Source of the DNA: Streptomyces cyaneochromogenes
GTDB lineage: Bacteria; Actinomycetota; Actinomycetes; Streptomycetales; Streptomycetaceae
NCBI RefSeq assembly: GCF_003963535.1
Contig: NZ_CP034539.1
Location: 248,001-312,000 of the forward strand
Reading direction: 5' to 3'
DNA: 64,000 nt
The notes under the pieces were generated by a model that ran no database searches, was not told where the DNA came from, and was given only the letters and a program-made list of their open reading frames with translations. The position numbers were made by a program, and so were the translations under genes. Below, one piece after another: positions 1 to 20,300 of the stretch (its first letter is position 1; every line of letters starts with the position of its first letter).

Positions 1-5388
<5,388 letters not shown>

Positions 5389-5389
<1 letters not shown>

Positions 5390-8300
5390 TACAAGGTCCT
5401 CCACTCGTCTTCCAGCAGTTCGATCTCGTCCTGGCTGAGCAGGCTCAGTGAGACGTCGGAGACGGTCAGGCCGCCCGCGTCGGGGTGCTCGGCGTGTTCG
5501 GTGAGCGCTTCGAGAGCCTGGAACCACAGCTCGGCGAGGCGCTGGACCTCGGCCCGGTCGAGGATTCCGGCCGCCCAGGTCCAGGTGGCCACCAGCTCCG
5601 GACCGCGGGGCCCGTCGTCGGTACGGGCGTTGAGCTCCAGCGGGTGGGCGAGCGCCACCCGGGGGTCGGTGCCGCCGAGACCGCCTGCCGAGGCGAGCAC
5701 GGTCCAGTCGGGGATGGCGGCACCGGCCGCGTCCTCGGCGCCGGTGACGCCGGCGACCGTGAAGCGCCCCAGGTAGTTGAAGGCCACCAGCGGCTCCGGG
5801 AGCTGAGCGAAGCCACCGACGGTGTCCGCGTTGAGGTGGCGCACCAGGCCGTAGCCCATGCCCTTGTCCGGTACGGCCCGCAGCTGCTCCTTGACCCGCT
5901 TGACGACCGCTCCGGCGGCCGGCCCGCCCGCGAAGGCGTCGGCGAGGTCGACGGAGCCGGGGTCGAGGCGTACGGGGTAGAGGCTGGTGAACCAGCCCAC
6001 CGTGCGGGCCAGATCCGCCCCGCCGACGTACTCCTCCTCCCGGCCGTGGCCTTCGAGGTCCAGCAGCGCGCCGGTGCCGGTGCCCGATCCGCCGCCGCGC
6101 CGGCGCGCCCAGGCCAGCGTGAACGCGGCCAGCAGCACGTCGTTGATCTCGGCCGAGAACACCGACGGCACCCGGGTCAGCACCTTCTCCGTGACCGCCG
6201 TCGGGAGGGCCACCGTGAGGTGTTCCGCGGTGGCGTAGGTGTCCCGCGCGGGATCCAGCGCCCTACGCCCCAGCAGCGGGTCGCCGGGCCGCAGCACCTG
6301 CTGCCACCAGGCCGCCTCCGCCGCCCGGGCCGGCTTCGCCGCCTCCCGCGCCAGCCGCCGCGCCCAGCCGCGCAGGGAGGTGCCCACCGGCTGCAGCTCC
6401 GCCTCCCGGCCGGCGACGACGGCCCGGTACGCCTCCGCCAGGTCGGGAACCAGGATCCGCCAGGACACCCCGTCCACGACGAGGTGATGCACGAGCAGGA
6501 GCAGCAGGCCAGGAGTGTTCCCACCCCGGTCGAACCACACGAGCTGCAGGAACCGGCCCTCGGCCGGGTCCAGCCGCTCGCGGGCCGCCACCGTCTCCCG
6601 TCCGACGATCTCCTGCAACGCCTCGTCGTCCAGCCCGAGTTCACCGGCGGCCACCCGGTGGACGAGGGCGGAGGCGTCGAGAGCGCCCGGCTCCCGCACC
6701 TCCAGCCGCCACTCTGGGTGGGCGCCGTTCAGCACGGACCGCAGCGCGTCGTGATGGTCCACGAGTGCCTGCACCGCGGCCGTGAGGTGTTCCACGGTGA
6801 GGGTCGCGGGCACCTGGATCAGCCGGGACTGGTTGAACTGGTCCACCGGCCCGCCGAATCCGAGGAACCGCCGCATGATCGGCGTGAGGGGTACCTCGCC
6901 GATGCTCTCGCCCGGCTCCTCGACCGCCGCGTCGCCGGTCTCGGTGACGACCTCCGCGAGCGCGGCGACCGTACGGTGCTCGAAGACGTCCCGCACCGAC
7001 AGTTCGTACCCGGCCCGGCGGGCGCGGCTGACCAGCTGGATCGACATGATGCTGTCGCCGCCCAGGTCGAAGAACCCGTCGTCGATCCCGACGTCACCCA
7101 GCCCGCCGAGCCCCAGCACCTCCGCGAACAGCCCGCACAGCAGCTTCTCCCGCTCGGTGCGCGGGCCGCGCCGCTCCGCCTGAGGCTTCCCGCCGAAGAC
7201 GGGCGCGGGCAAGGCCCGGCGGTCCAGCTTGCCGTTGAGGGTGAGCGGAAGCCCGTCCAGGGCCACGAGCGCGGAGGGGACCATGTACTCGGGCAGCACA
7301 GCGCCCAGCCGGGTCCGCAGCACGTCGGGATCGGTGGCGGTGCCGGTGGCGGCGACCACGTAGCCGACGAGCCGCTTGTCCCCCGGCCGGTCCTCCCGGA
7401 GGATCACCGCGCACTGCGTCACCTCCGGCTGCGCCAGCAGGGCGGCCTCGATCTCGCCGAGTTCGATCCGGAAGCCGCGCAGCTTGACCTGGTCGTCGAT
7501 GCGGCCCGCGTACTCCAGCCGGCCGTCGGCCAGCCGCCGCCCGGTGTCGCCGGTGCGGTACATCCGGGATCCGGGAGCACCGAACGGATCAGCCACGAAA
7601 CGCTCGGAACTCAGCCCCGGCCGGCCGAGATAGCCCCGCGCCAGACCGGCCCCGACCACATACAACTCGCCGACCACACCGGCCGGTACGGGCCGCAGCC
7701 ACTCGTCCAGGACGTACACGGCCAGATCCGGGATCGGTACGCCGATCACCGAACCCGCGGATGTGGCGGCGGTGACCTGGTCCAGGGCGATGTGCGTGAC
7801 ATGGACGGTGGTCTCGGTGATGCCGTACATGTTGACCAGCGACGGGGCGTCGTCGGCATGGCGTGCGTACCAGTCCGCGAGCCGCCCCGGCTCCAGCGCC
7901 TCCCCGCCGAAGACGACATGGCGCAGGGCGAGCCGGGCGCCCAGTTCCGGATCCTCCCGGTCGGCCGCCATGAGCTGGTAGAACGCCGACGGGGTCTGGT
8001 TGAGAACGGTGACCCTCTCATCCACCAGCAGCTTCAGGAACCGGTCGGGCGCGCGGCTGGTCTCGTACGAGACGACGACCAGCCGGCCGCCGTACAGCAG
8101 CGGACCCCACAGTTCCCAGACCGAGAAGTCGAAGGCGTACGAGTGGAACAGCGTCCACACGTCGTCGGAGCCGAAGCCGAACCAGTGGTCGGTCGCGTCC
8201 ATCAGCCGGACCGCGTTGCCGTGGGGGACGACTACGCCCTTCGGGCGGCCGGTGGAGCCGGAGGTGTAGATGACGTAGGCCGTGTTGAGGGGACTGAGGG

Positions 8301-11300
8301 GAAGCCCCGGGTTGGTGTTTTCGGCGTGGGCCTGAGCCGCGTCGAGGAGTTCGGGCGTCACGGTCAGGATCGGCCGGGCGTCAGCAAGCATGTACGCGAT
8401 GCGGTCGGCCGGGTAGGCCGGATCGACCGGCACATACGCCGCCCCCGACTTCAGCACGCCCAGGACGGCGACGACGAGGTCTGCGGTGCGCGGCATGCTC
8501 AGGGCCACGAACTTCTCGGGCCCCGCGCCGCGTTCGATCAGCAGATGCGCCAGACGGTTGGCCCGCGCGTTCAACTCGGCATAGGTCAGGGAGGTTTGCT
8601 CATCCGTGACGGCCAACGCATTCGGCGTGGCTGCGGCCTGCCGTTCGAACCGGGAGACGATCGTGTCGCCGGGCACGGCCGGGGTGTGCTCCGGTCCGGC
8701 GGTGAGTGCCCGGTATTCGGCCGAGTCGAGGACTTCCACCTCGCCGATATGGATGAGTGGGTCCGCGGCGAGGGCGGCCAGGACGCGTACGAAGCGGTCG
8801 GCGATGGCCTGTGCGGTGGACCGGTCGAACAGGTCCGTGCTGAAGTCCAGCGCGCATGCGAGCCGGTTCGGCCGGCCTTCGTCGGTGTCGGAGGTCTCGG
8901 CGAGCTCGAAGGACAGGTCGAACTTGGCCGAGGGCGCGCCGAGCGGGCGGCCGGTGACGGTGAGCCCGCCCGGACCGGTGTCCGCGGTGAAGGGACGGGT
9001 GGCGTTGTTGAGGTTGAGGACCGTCTGGAAGAGCGGGTGTCGGGCGAGGGAGCGTTCGGGGTTGACCACCTCCACGAGCCGCTCGAACGGCAGGTCCTGG
9101 TTGCCGTACGCGGCCAGGTTCTGCGTACGGACGCGGTCGATCAGCTCGGCGAAGGTGGGGTCGCCCGACGTGTCGGTGCGCAGCACCAGGGTGTTGACGA
9201 AGAACCCGACAAGCTCGTCGAGAGTGTCGTCGGTGCGGCCGGCGATCGGGGTGCCGATCGGGATGTCGTGGCCCGCGCCGAGCCGGGTCAGCAGGGCGGC
9301 CAGGGCGCTCTGGAGGACCATGTGGAGGCTGGCCCGGTGCTCCCGGGCGACCTTCACCAGCCCCTCGTACACACCGTCCGGCAGCTCGAAGGCGATGCGC
9401 TCACCCCGGTACGAGGCCGTGGCCGGACGCGGCCGGTCGAAGGGCAGTGCCAGCTCCTCGGGCAGCTCCGCCAGCGTGCTCGTCCAGTGGGCGAGCTGGC
9501 GGGAGATCTCGCTGTCCGGGTCGGACTCGTCGCCGAGGACATCGCGCTGCCAGAGGCTGTAGTCCGCGTACTGGACGGGCAACGGCTCCCGGGCCAGGGC
9601 CCGTCCGGTGGTGACGCGGGCCGTATAGGCCTGGGTCAGGTCCCGCACCAGGATGCCGCGCGACCAGGCGTCGCCCGCGATGTGGTGCGTGAGCAGGAGC
9701 AGGGTGCTGCGGTCGGCGCCCGGCAAGCGGAACAGCCAGGCACGGAGCGGGATTTCGGTGGTGAGGTCGAAGGCGTACCCGGCGGCGGCGCGCATCAGCC
9801 CGTCGACGGACTCGTCGTCGGCGGCTTCCACGATCAGCGGGGGCCGGGCCTGCTCCGGTGCGAGCACCACCTGGTAGGCACCGCCGCCCGCGTCGTCCGC
9901 GAAGACCGTACGCAGGCTCTCATGACGTCCGGCGACGTCCGCGAGCGCCCGCCGCAGCGCGTCCTCGTCGACCGGCCCGGTCAGGTTGAGGGAGACGACC
10001 ATGTTGTACGCGGCGCTGGGCCCCTCCAGATGTTGAAGGAACCACAGCCGCTGCTGGGCGTGCGAGAGGGGCACCCTGGCCGGCCGCGCGGTACGACGCC
10101 GTACCCGGCCCCGCGCTGTCGTCGACTCATCGAGCGCGGTGGCGAGTTGAGCGACCGTGGAGGCTTCGAAGATCCGGCGTACGGGGAGTTCGGCGTCCAG
10201 GACGGTGCGGATGCGGCTGGCGAGTTTGGTGGCGAGGAGGGAGTGGCCGCCGAGGGCGAAGAAGTCGTCGTCGATCGTGACCGACTCCAGCCCGAGGACC
10301 TCGGCGAACAGGCCGGACAGGATCTCTTCGCGGGGCGAGCGGGGTGAACGGCCCGTCGTCTCGGTGCCGTAGTCGGGGGCGGGCAGCGCACGCCGGTCCA
10401 GCTTGCCGTTCGGGGTCAGCGGGAAGACGTCGAGCGTGACGAACGCCGACGGGACCATGTAGTCAGGTAGTTGAGCGGCGGCGTGCTCGCGCAGGGCGGT
10501 GAGCGGTACGTCCGCGTCGGCGGGGATGAGGTACGCGACCAGGCGTTTGTCGCCGGGGCGGTCCTCGCGTACCAGCACCGCGGCCTGGGTGACTTGTTCG
10601 TGGGCGGCCAGGACCGCCTCGATCTCGCCGAGTTCGATGCGATAGCCGCGCAGCTTGACCTGGTCGTCGACGCGGGAGAGGTACTCCAGCTCGCCCTCGG
10701 GGGTCCAGCGAACCAGGTCGCCGGTGCGGTACATGCGGGTGCCTGCCCGGCCGTAGGGGTCGGCGACGAAACGCTCGGCTGAGAGCCCCGGGCGGCCGTG
10801 GTAGCCCCGGACGACTCCCTCGCCGGCGATGTACAGCTCGCCGGGCACGCCTACCGGCACCGGGCGCAACCCGCCGTCGAGTACGTACACGCGGGTGTTG
10901 GCGATCGGCCTGCCGATGCGCGGACGGTCGGAAGCGTCCGCGGTCACCGGCCAGGCGGTGGACCAGACGGTGGTCTCCGTGGGCCCGTACAGGTTGGTCA
11001 CCGAGGCCGCCCGCTCGGCCAGCGCGCCGGCCAGATCGGCGGGCAGCGCCTCACCACCGACGAGCACGCGCACACCGCCCAGCACCGCGGCGTCCTCGGC
11101 CAGGACCGCACGCCACAGGCTGGGCGTCGCCTGCATCACCGAGATGCGCTGAGCCGTGACCGTCGCACACAGCGCCGCCGGATCCCGTACGACATCACGT
11201 TCGGCGACCACCACCGCCGCACCGCTGAGCAGCGGCACGAAGAGTTCCAGCCCCGCGATGTCGAACCCGACCGTCGTCACCGCCAACAACCGGTCTCCGA

Positions 11301-14300
11301 CAGTGAGTTGGAACCGGTGCTGCATCGACGTCAGGAAGTTCACCAACGGCGCCTGCGGAACGACCACGCCCTTCGGCCGGCCCGTCGACCCCGAGGTGTA
11401 GATGACGTAAGCCGAGTTGTCCGGATCGACGGGTGTGCCTGCCCAGTCGGTGTCGTCGGTCCCGTCCTGTTCATCGAGCAGCAGGCATGGGATATGGAGG
11501 TCCGGGAGGACGGAGGTCAGCTCGGAGGTCGTCAGGACGAGTGCCGGCTCGGCGTCCTGGAGCATGTAGGCCAGCCGGTCGGACGGATATTCCGTGTCCA
11601 GCGGCAGATACCCCGCCCCGGCCTTCCACACCGCCAGCAACGCGACCACCAGATCGGCGGACCGCGGCAACGCCACCGCGACAAACCGCTCCGGCCGCAC
11701 ACCCCGCTGAACCAGGAGACCGGCGAGACGGCTGGAACGGGCATCGAGTTCGGCGTACGACAGCGACGCGCCACCGGCGACCACGGCCTCCGCATCCGGG
11801 GTGGCCGCCACCTGCTCGGCGAACAGCTCCACCACCGAACGACCCGACACCTCACACTCCGTGTCGTTCCACTGGGCAAGCATCGTCCGCCGCTCCGCCT
11901 CCTCCAGCAGATCGAGGCGGCCGAGCGGAGCGTCAGGGGCTTCGACCATGCCTTCGAGCAGACGGAGGTAGCGCCTGCCGAAGGCTGCGACGGTGGCTTG
12001 GTCGAAGAGGTCGGTGCTGTACTCCAGCACGCCCGCCAGACCACCCGTTCCGCCCGCCTCTTCGGTGAGCCAGAAGGACAGATCGAACTTGCCCGCGCCG
12101 GTGTCGGCCGCGGCCGGCGCGACGGTGAGGCCGGGCAACTCCGCCACGGCCTCGCCGACCGCCGACGTGTCGGTGTTGTTGAAGGCCAGCAGCACCTGGA
12201 AGAGCGGGTGGCGGGCCGGCGAGCGCTCCGGGTTGAGCACCTCGACCAGCCGCTCGAAGGGCAGATCCTGATGGGCGTAGGCCGCCAGGTTCCGCGTGCG
12301 TACGCGCTCGATGAGCGTCCGCGCCGAGGGCAGTCCTGACGTGTCTGCGCGCAGCACCAGCGTGTTGATGAAGACGCCGACCAGGTCATCGAGCGCGGAG
12401 TCGGTGCGGCCGGCGACGGGGGTGCCGATGGGGATGTCGGTGCCCGCGCCGAGGCGGGTGAGGAGGGCCGCGAGCCCTGCCTGGACCACCATGAAGGGAC
12501 TGGCCTGCAGGTCGTGGGCGAGCGCGACCACCTTGCCGTAGAGCTCGGCCGGGACCTCGAACGGGATGCGGTCGCCCCGGAAGGACGCGACGGCGGGCCG
12601 AGGCCGGTCGTACGGCAGTTCCAGCTGGTCCGGCAGGCCCGCCAAGGCCTGGGTCCAGTGGCCGAGTTGGCGGGAGATATCACTGTCCGGGTCGTCCTCG
12701 TCCCCGAGGGCGGCGCGCTGCCACAGACTGTAGTCGGCGTACTGCACCGGCAGCGGTTCCCAGGCCGGCGGTTCGCCGGTGGTGACGCGCGCCGCGTACG
12801 CCGCCGTCAGATCGCGCGCCAGCGGAGCACGCGACCACGCGTCGCTCACGATGTGATGCAGGAGGAGCAGCAGTACGTGCTCCTCGTCGGCGAGTTTGAA
12901 CAGCGTGGCCCGGAGCGGAAGTTCACCCGAGTCGGCCGACAGGTCGAAGCCCTGTCGGGCCGCGTCGCGCATCCTGTCCTCAAGCTCTGCCCCGTCCGCC
13001 TCCACGACTGTCAGCTCGGGCCGCCCCTCGCCGGGGCCGCGCACGACCTGGTACGCCCCGTCGGCGTCCTCGGTGAAGACGGTCCGCAGGCTCTCGTGCC
13101 GCGCGACGACGTCGGCGAGGGCATGGTGCAGTGCCTCGCGGTCGAGTTGCCCGGTCAGCCGTAGCGCCAGCGGGATGTTGTACGTGGCGCTGGGGCCCTC
13201 GAACTGGTTCAGGAACCACAACCGCTGCTGGGCGTAGGAGACGGGGATTCGGGCCGGGCGGGTGTCGGCGGCGGTCAGAGCCGGACGGGCGGGTCCGTTG
13301 GCCGCGAGGGCGTTGGACAGGCCGGCGATGGTGGGGGTCTCGAAGAGCTGGCGGATGGGGAGTTCGGCGCCGAGGGCGGTGCGGATACAGCTGGCCAGCT
13401 TGGTGGCGAGCAGGGAGTGGCCGCCGAGTCGGAAGAAGTCGTCGTCGATCGTGACCGAGTCCAGCCCCAGGACCTCGGCGAACAGACCGCACAGCATCTC
13501 CTCGCGGGGCGTACGGGGAGCGCGGCCCGTGGTCTCGGTGCCGTAGTCCGGAGCGGGCAGGGCACGCCGGTCCAGCTTGCCGTTCACCGTCAACGGCAGC
13601 GCGTCAAGGGTGACGTAGGCGGTGGGGGCCATGTAGTCCGGGAGCTTCGCGGCCGCGTGCTGCCGCAGCTCGGACTCCGATACTGCGTCCCGGGTCACGA
13701 GGTAGGCCACCAGTCGCTGGTCGCCGGGGCGGTCCTCGCGGACGATCACCGCTGCCCGGGCGATGTTCGGGTGGGCGGCGAGGACGGCCTGGATCTCGCC
13801 GAGCTCGATCCGGAAGCCGCGCACCTTGACCTGGTCATCGACCCGGCCGACATAGACCAGCTGCCCGTCCGCATTCCAGCGGGCCACATCCCCCGTCCGG
13901 TACATCCGCGCACCGGGCGGACCATACGGATCGGCGGTGAAGCGCTCAGCCGTCAGATCCGCACGCCGGTGATAGCCGCGCGCCAGCACCGTGCCCGCGA
14001 TGTACAACTCCCCCGCCACGCCCGGCGGGACCGGCCGCAGCTGCGCGTCCAGAACATAGGCGCGGGTGTTCCAGAACGGACGGCCGATCGGCACCGGACC
14101 GCCCGAGACGTCTGTACCAGGGGATATGACGTAGTCGGTGCAGTTGATGGTCGCCTCGGTCGGACCGTAGGCGTTGACCACGGTCACGTCCGGGTGCGCG
14201 GTCCGCCAGGAGGTCAGTGCCTCCCCCACCAGCGCCTCACCACCCGTGATCAGCATCCCCGACGGGGACACCTCCTCCGGCAAGGCCTCCAGCAGGCCCA

Positions 14301-17300
14301 GGTGGGAGGGGGTGACCTTCATGAACGACGGCCGACCAGCATCGGCTGCGTGCTCGTCCAGCCCGGCCAGCACCACCCGGCCACCGCTCACCAGGGGCGT
14401 ATACAGCGCCGTCACCGTCAGGTCGAACGCCACCGAGGAGTGCAGCAACGCCGTACCGGACGCATCGGGATACACCTCACGCGCCCGCTCCAGATACGCC
14501 CCCACCGACGCGTGCTCGACCACCACACCCTTCGGCCGCCCCGTCGACCCCGACGTGAAGATCACATACGCCGGATGCCGCAACTCAAGAGCCACATCGT
14601 CGATCGGCTCATCGGAGAACCCGGCCGCCTGCTCCAGCAGCACCGGATCGTCGATGACCAGCACGGGCTCGGCGTCGGAAAGGATGTGCGCCACCCGCTC
14701 CGCCGGATACTCCGGATCGATCGGTACGTACGCACCCCCGGCCTTCACCACCGCCAGCAAAGCCACCACCAGCTCCACCGACCGAGGCAACATCACCCCG
14801 ACGAACGACTCCGGCTCCACCCCCCGATCGACCAACCACCGAGCCACCCGGTTCGACCACGCATCCAACTCCCCATACGTCAGACTCCGATCCCCACACA
14901 CCACGGCCACCGCACCCGGCGTCCGCGCCACCTGCTCACCGAACAACACCGGCAACGACACACCCCGCACATCCCGGGACACACCGTTCCAACCCACCAA
15001 CACCCGCTCCCGCTCGGCAGGGTCAAGGATCTCCACGTCATGGACACGGCGTTCGGGATCACCGGCCAGCGCCGACAGGACGCGCACGAAGCGTTCGGCG
15101 ATGCTCTGCGCGGTGGCCCGGTCGAACAGGTCTGTGCTGAAGTCCAGCACCCCATGGCGCTCCGCCAGCCTGAAGGACAGATCGAACTTGGCGGCGCCCG
15201 CGCCGACCGGCCGGCCCGTGACCTCCAGGCCGGGCAGTGAGGCGACGGCGGACGCCGCACGCTGTTCGGTGTTGTCCATCGTCAGCATGGTCTGGAAGAG
15301 GGGATGCCGGGACAGCGACCGTTCCGGATTGACCGCCTCCACGAGTCGCTCGAACGGCAGGTCCTGATGGCCGTAGGCCGCCAGGTCCGTCTCTCGCACC
15401 CGTCCGATCAGCTCGGCGAAGGTGGGGTCGCCGGAGGTGTCGGTGCGTAGCACCAGCGTGTTGACGAAGAAGCCGACCAGTTCGTCCAGCGCGTCATCGG
15501 TACGCCCCGCGATCGGCGTGCCCAGCGGAATGTCCGTACCGCCGCCCAGCCGCGTCAGCAGGGCCGCAAGCCCCGCCTGGACGACCATGAACAGACTGGC
15601 CCGGTGTTCCCGGGCAACCTTCACCAGCCCTTCGTACACGCCCTCCGGCAACTCGAAGCCGACCCGATCACCCTCATACGAAGCCCGCGCCGGCCGCGGC
15701 CGGTCGAAGGGCAGCACCAGTTCCTCGGGCAGACCCGCCAACGCTTGCGTCCAGAAGGCGAGCTGGCCCGACACCTCACTGTCCGCGTCGTCCTCGGAGC
15801 CGAGCAGGTCGCGTTGCCACAGGCTGTAGTCGGCGTACTGCACGGGCAGCGGCTCCCAGGCCGGCGCCTCACCGGCGGTGGCCCGTGCCGTGTAGGCCGC
15901 CGTCAGGTCGCGCGCCAGCGGACCCATCGACCACGCGTCACCCGCGATGTGGTGAACGACGACGACGAGCACATGCTCCTCGGCACCGAGCCTGAACAGC
16001 CATGCCCGCAGCGGCAGATCGACCGCCAGGTCGAAGGCGGTACGCGTGGCTCGGCGCAGTTCGTGGTCGAGGGTCTCCTCGTCCGTCGCGACGACGGTCA
16101 GCTCGGGCCGCGCCTCAGCCGGGTCGCGTACGACCTGGTAGGCGCCCTCGGCGTCGTCCGCGAAGACCGTACGCAAGCTCTCGTGCCGTGCGACGAGATC
16201 CGTGAGTGCCGTGCGAAGTGCGCTCTCGTCCAGAGCACCGGACAGGCGGAGCGCGACCGGGATGTTGTACGTCGCACTCGGCCCCTCGAACTGGTGGAGG
16301 AACCACAGCCGCTGCTGGGCGAGGGAGAGCGGGAGGCGCTCGGGGCGGGGGGAGGTCGCACGCAGCGGCGTCCGCGCTGCCGTGGACTCATCGAGGATGA
16401 CGGCCAGTTGGGCGACGGTGGGAGCCTCGAAGATCCGCCGGACGGGGAGTTCGGCGTCCAGGACGGTGCGGATCCGGCTGACCAGCTTGGTGGCCAGCAG
16501 CGAGTGGCCGCCGAACTGGAAGAAGTCGTCGTCGATCGTGACCGTTTCCAGACCGAGCACCTCGGCGAACAGACCGCACAGGATCTCCTCGCGGGGCGAG
16601 CGGGGGCCCCGACCGGTTGTTTCGATGGCGTAGTCGGGGGCGGGGAGCGCCCGACGGTCCAGCTTGCCGTTCGGCGTGAGCGGGAAGACGTCCATGGTCA
16701 CGAACGCCGACGGCACCATGTACTCGGGCAGTTGAGCCCCAACGTGCTCACGCAGGGCGCTGAAAGGTACGTCCGCGGCGGCCGGGATGAGGTAGGCGAC
16801 CAGGCGTTTGTCGCCGGGGCGGTCCTCGCGCACCAGCACCGCCGCCTGCGCGACCTGCTCGTGGTCGGCCAATACGGCTTCGATTTCGCCGAGTTCGATG
16901 CGGTAGCCGCGAAGCTTGACCTGGTCGTCGAGGCGAGAGAGGTACTCCAGCTCGCCGTTGCCCGTCCACCGCACCAGGTCACCCGTGCGATACATCCGAG
17001 AGCCCGCCGCACCGTACGGGTCGGCCACGAAACGCTCCCCGGACAGCCCCGGGCGACCGTGGTAACCGCGCACCACACCCTCACCGGAGATGTACAGCTC
17101 GCCGGGCACGCCCACCGGCACCGGGCGCAGCCCGCCATCCAGCACATACACCCGCGTATTCGCAATCGGCCGCCCGATCCGCGGCTGCCGCGCCCGCTCA
17201 GCGGTGACCTCCCAGGCAGTGGACCAAATGGTGGTCTCCGTCGGGCCGTACAGGTTGGTCACCGAGGCCGCCCGCTCGGCCAGCGCGCCGGCCAGATCGG

Positions 17301-20300
17301 CGGGCAGCGCCTCACCACCGACGAGCACGCGCACACCGCCCAGCACCGCGGCGTCCTCGGCCAGGACCGCACGCCACAGGCTGGGCGTCGCCTGCATCAC
17401 CGAGATGCGCTGAGCCGTGACCGTCGCACACAGCGCCGCCGGATCCCGCACGACATCACGTTCGGCGACCACCACCGCCGCACCGCTGAGCAGCGGCACG
17501 AAGAGTTCCAGCCCCGCGATGTCGAACCCGACCGTCGTCACCGCCAACAACCGGTCCTCGGCGGTGAGTTGGAACCGGTCCTGCATCGACGTCAGGAAGT
17601 TCACCAACGGCGCCTGCGGCACCACCACGCCCTTCGGCCGGCCCGTCGACCCCGAGGTGTAGATGACGTACGCGGACGTGTTCAGGTCGATGTCCAGCGC
17701 GGGGACGCCCTCGCCCACGGTCAGGTCCGTGGCATCCACGAGCAGACGCGGGACACCGAGATCCGGCAGATCCCCGTTCAGCTCAGTAGTCGTCAGGACG
17801 AGTACGGGCTCGGCGTCCTGGAGCATGTACGCCAGCCGCTCCGCCGGATACTCCGTGTCCAGCGGCAGATACGCCGCCCCCGCCTTCCACACCGCCAGCA
17901 ACGCCACCACCAGATCGGCAGACCTGGGCAACGCCACCGCCACAAACCGTTCGGCCCCCACCCCCTGCTGAATCAGCAGGCCGGCCAGACGACTTGCGCG
18001 CGCATCCAACTCGGCATACGACAGCGACACACCACCCGCAACCACCGCCTCCGCATCCGGAGTACGCGCCACCTGTTCCCCGAACAGCTCCACCACCGAA
18101 CGATCCGGCAGCTCACGCACCGTGTCGTTCCAGTTCCCCAGAACCGTCCGGAGCTCCGCGTCCTCCAGCAGTTCAAGACCGCCGACCGGGGACGTCGGAT
18201 CCGCCATGGCCGCGTCGAGAAGGCGGAGAAGTCGGACGGTGAGGCTGTGAGCCGTCTGGCGGTCGAACAGGTCGGTGCTGAATTCCAGTACGCCGCCCAG
18301 CGCGCACACCTGCCCGTCCGCGTCATGACGCTCGGTGAAGCCGAAGGCGAGGTCGAACTTGGCAACGTCCGAATCGACGAGCCGGTGCTCCGCGGAGAGT
18401 CCCGGCAGACCCCCGAGGGAGCCGAACGCCCCCTCGTAGTCCGTGTTGTTGAGCGTGAGCAGCACCTGGAACAGCGGATGCCTGGCGAGCGATCGCTCCG
18501 GGTTGACCGCCTCCACCAGCCGCTCGAAGGGCAGGTCCTGGTTGCCGTATGCCGCGAGGTTCGTCTCCCTGACCCGTGCCACGAGTTCGGCGAAAGTGGG
18601 GTTCCCGGAGGTGTCGGTGCGCAGCACCAGTGTGTTCAGGAAGACGCCGATCAGCTCGTCGAGCGCGCTGTCGGTGCGGCCTGCGACAGGAGTGCCGATC
18701 GGGATGTCGGTGCCCGCGCCGAGACGGGTCAGCAGCGCGGCGAGCCCGGCCTGGAGCACCATGAAGGGGCTGGCCTGGGCGTCGCGGGCCACGTCGGTGA
18801 TGCGCCCGTACAGTTCGGCCGGGATGTCGAAGGGGACCCGGTCGCCGCGGTAGGAGGCGACGGACGGACGGGGGCGGTCGTAGGGCAGCTCCAGTTGATC
18901 CGGAATACCCTCCAACGCTCCGGTCCAATAGGAGAGTTGACGCGAGATCTCACTCTTGGGGTCGCTCTCGTCACCCAGGAGCTCGCGCTGCCACAGGCTG
19001 TAGTCGGCGTACTGCACCGGCAGCGGTGCCCAGGCCGGCGGCTCACCGGTGGTGACACGGGCCGCGTACGCAGCCGTCACATCACGGGCCAGCGGGGAAC
19101 GCGACCACCCGTCACTCACGATGTGATGCGTCAGGGCGAGCAGTACGTGCTCGTTCTCCGCGACCGCGAACAGCACGGCACGGAAGGGGATTTCTGCGGC
19201 GAGGTCGAAGGGATGGGCCGCCGCCTCGGCGAGGGCGGCGCGCAGCCGCTCCTCGTCCGTCTCGACGACCTCCATCTCCAGGCGCGCCTCGTCGGCGGCG
19301 AGGACGATCTGACGGGAGCCGCCCGCGTCCTCGGTGAAGACGGTCCGCAGGCTCTCGTGCCGCGCCACCACGTCCGCGAGCGCCAGGTGCATCGCCTGCC
19401 GGTCCAGCGGGCCGGTCAGCCGCAGCGCCACCGGGGAGTTGTAGGTGGCACTGGGGCCCTCGAACTGGTTCAGGAACCACAGCCGCTGCTGTGCGTGGGA
19501 GAGAGGAATCCGGGCGGGTCGCGGGTCCACCGCCGTGACGGCCCGGCGTGCGGTGTCGGTCTCCAGAGCGGTGGACAGGCCGGCGATGGTCGGGGTCTGG
19601 AAGAGCTGGCGGATGGGGAGTTCGGCGCCCAGGGCGGTACGGATGCGGCTGACCAGTTTCGTCGCCAGCAGCGAATGCCCACCGAGGCGGAAGAAGTCGT
19701 CGTCGATCGACACCGACTCCACACCCAGCACCTCGGCGAACAGACCGCACAGGATCTCTTCGCGGGGCGTACGGGGAGCGCGGCCCGTGGTCTCGGGGCC
19801 GTAGTCGGGGGCGGGCAGCGCACGCCGGTCCAGCTTGCCGTTCACCGTCAACGGCAGCTCATCGAGGGTCACGAACGCGGAGGGCACCATGTAGTCCGGC
19901 AGCTGCGCGGCCACGCGCTCCCGCACGCCGGTCACCGGCTCGTCCCCGGCGGCCACGAGGTATGCCACCAGGCGCTGGTCGCCGGGCCTGTCTTCGCGGA
20001 CGACGACAGCGGCCTGCGCCACCTGCTCATGACGGGCCAGGACGGCCTGGATCTCGCCGAGTTCGATCCGGAAGCCCCGCACCTTCACCTGGTCGTCGAC
20101 GCGGCCGACGTAGACCAGCTGACCGTCACGGTTCCAGCGGGCCATGTCCCCGGTGCGGTACATCCGGGTTCCGGGCGGGCCGTACGGGTCCGCCATGAAG
20201 CGTTCCGCCGTCAGGTCCGCACGCTGCCAGTAGCCACGGGCCAGCACCACACCACCGACATACAACTCCCCCGCCACGCCGGGCGGGACGGGCCGCAGCT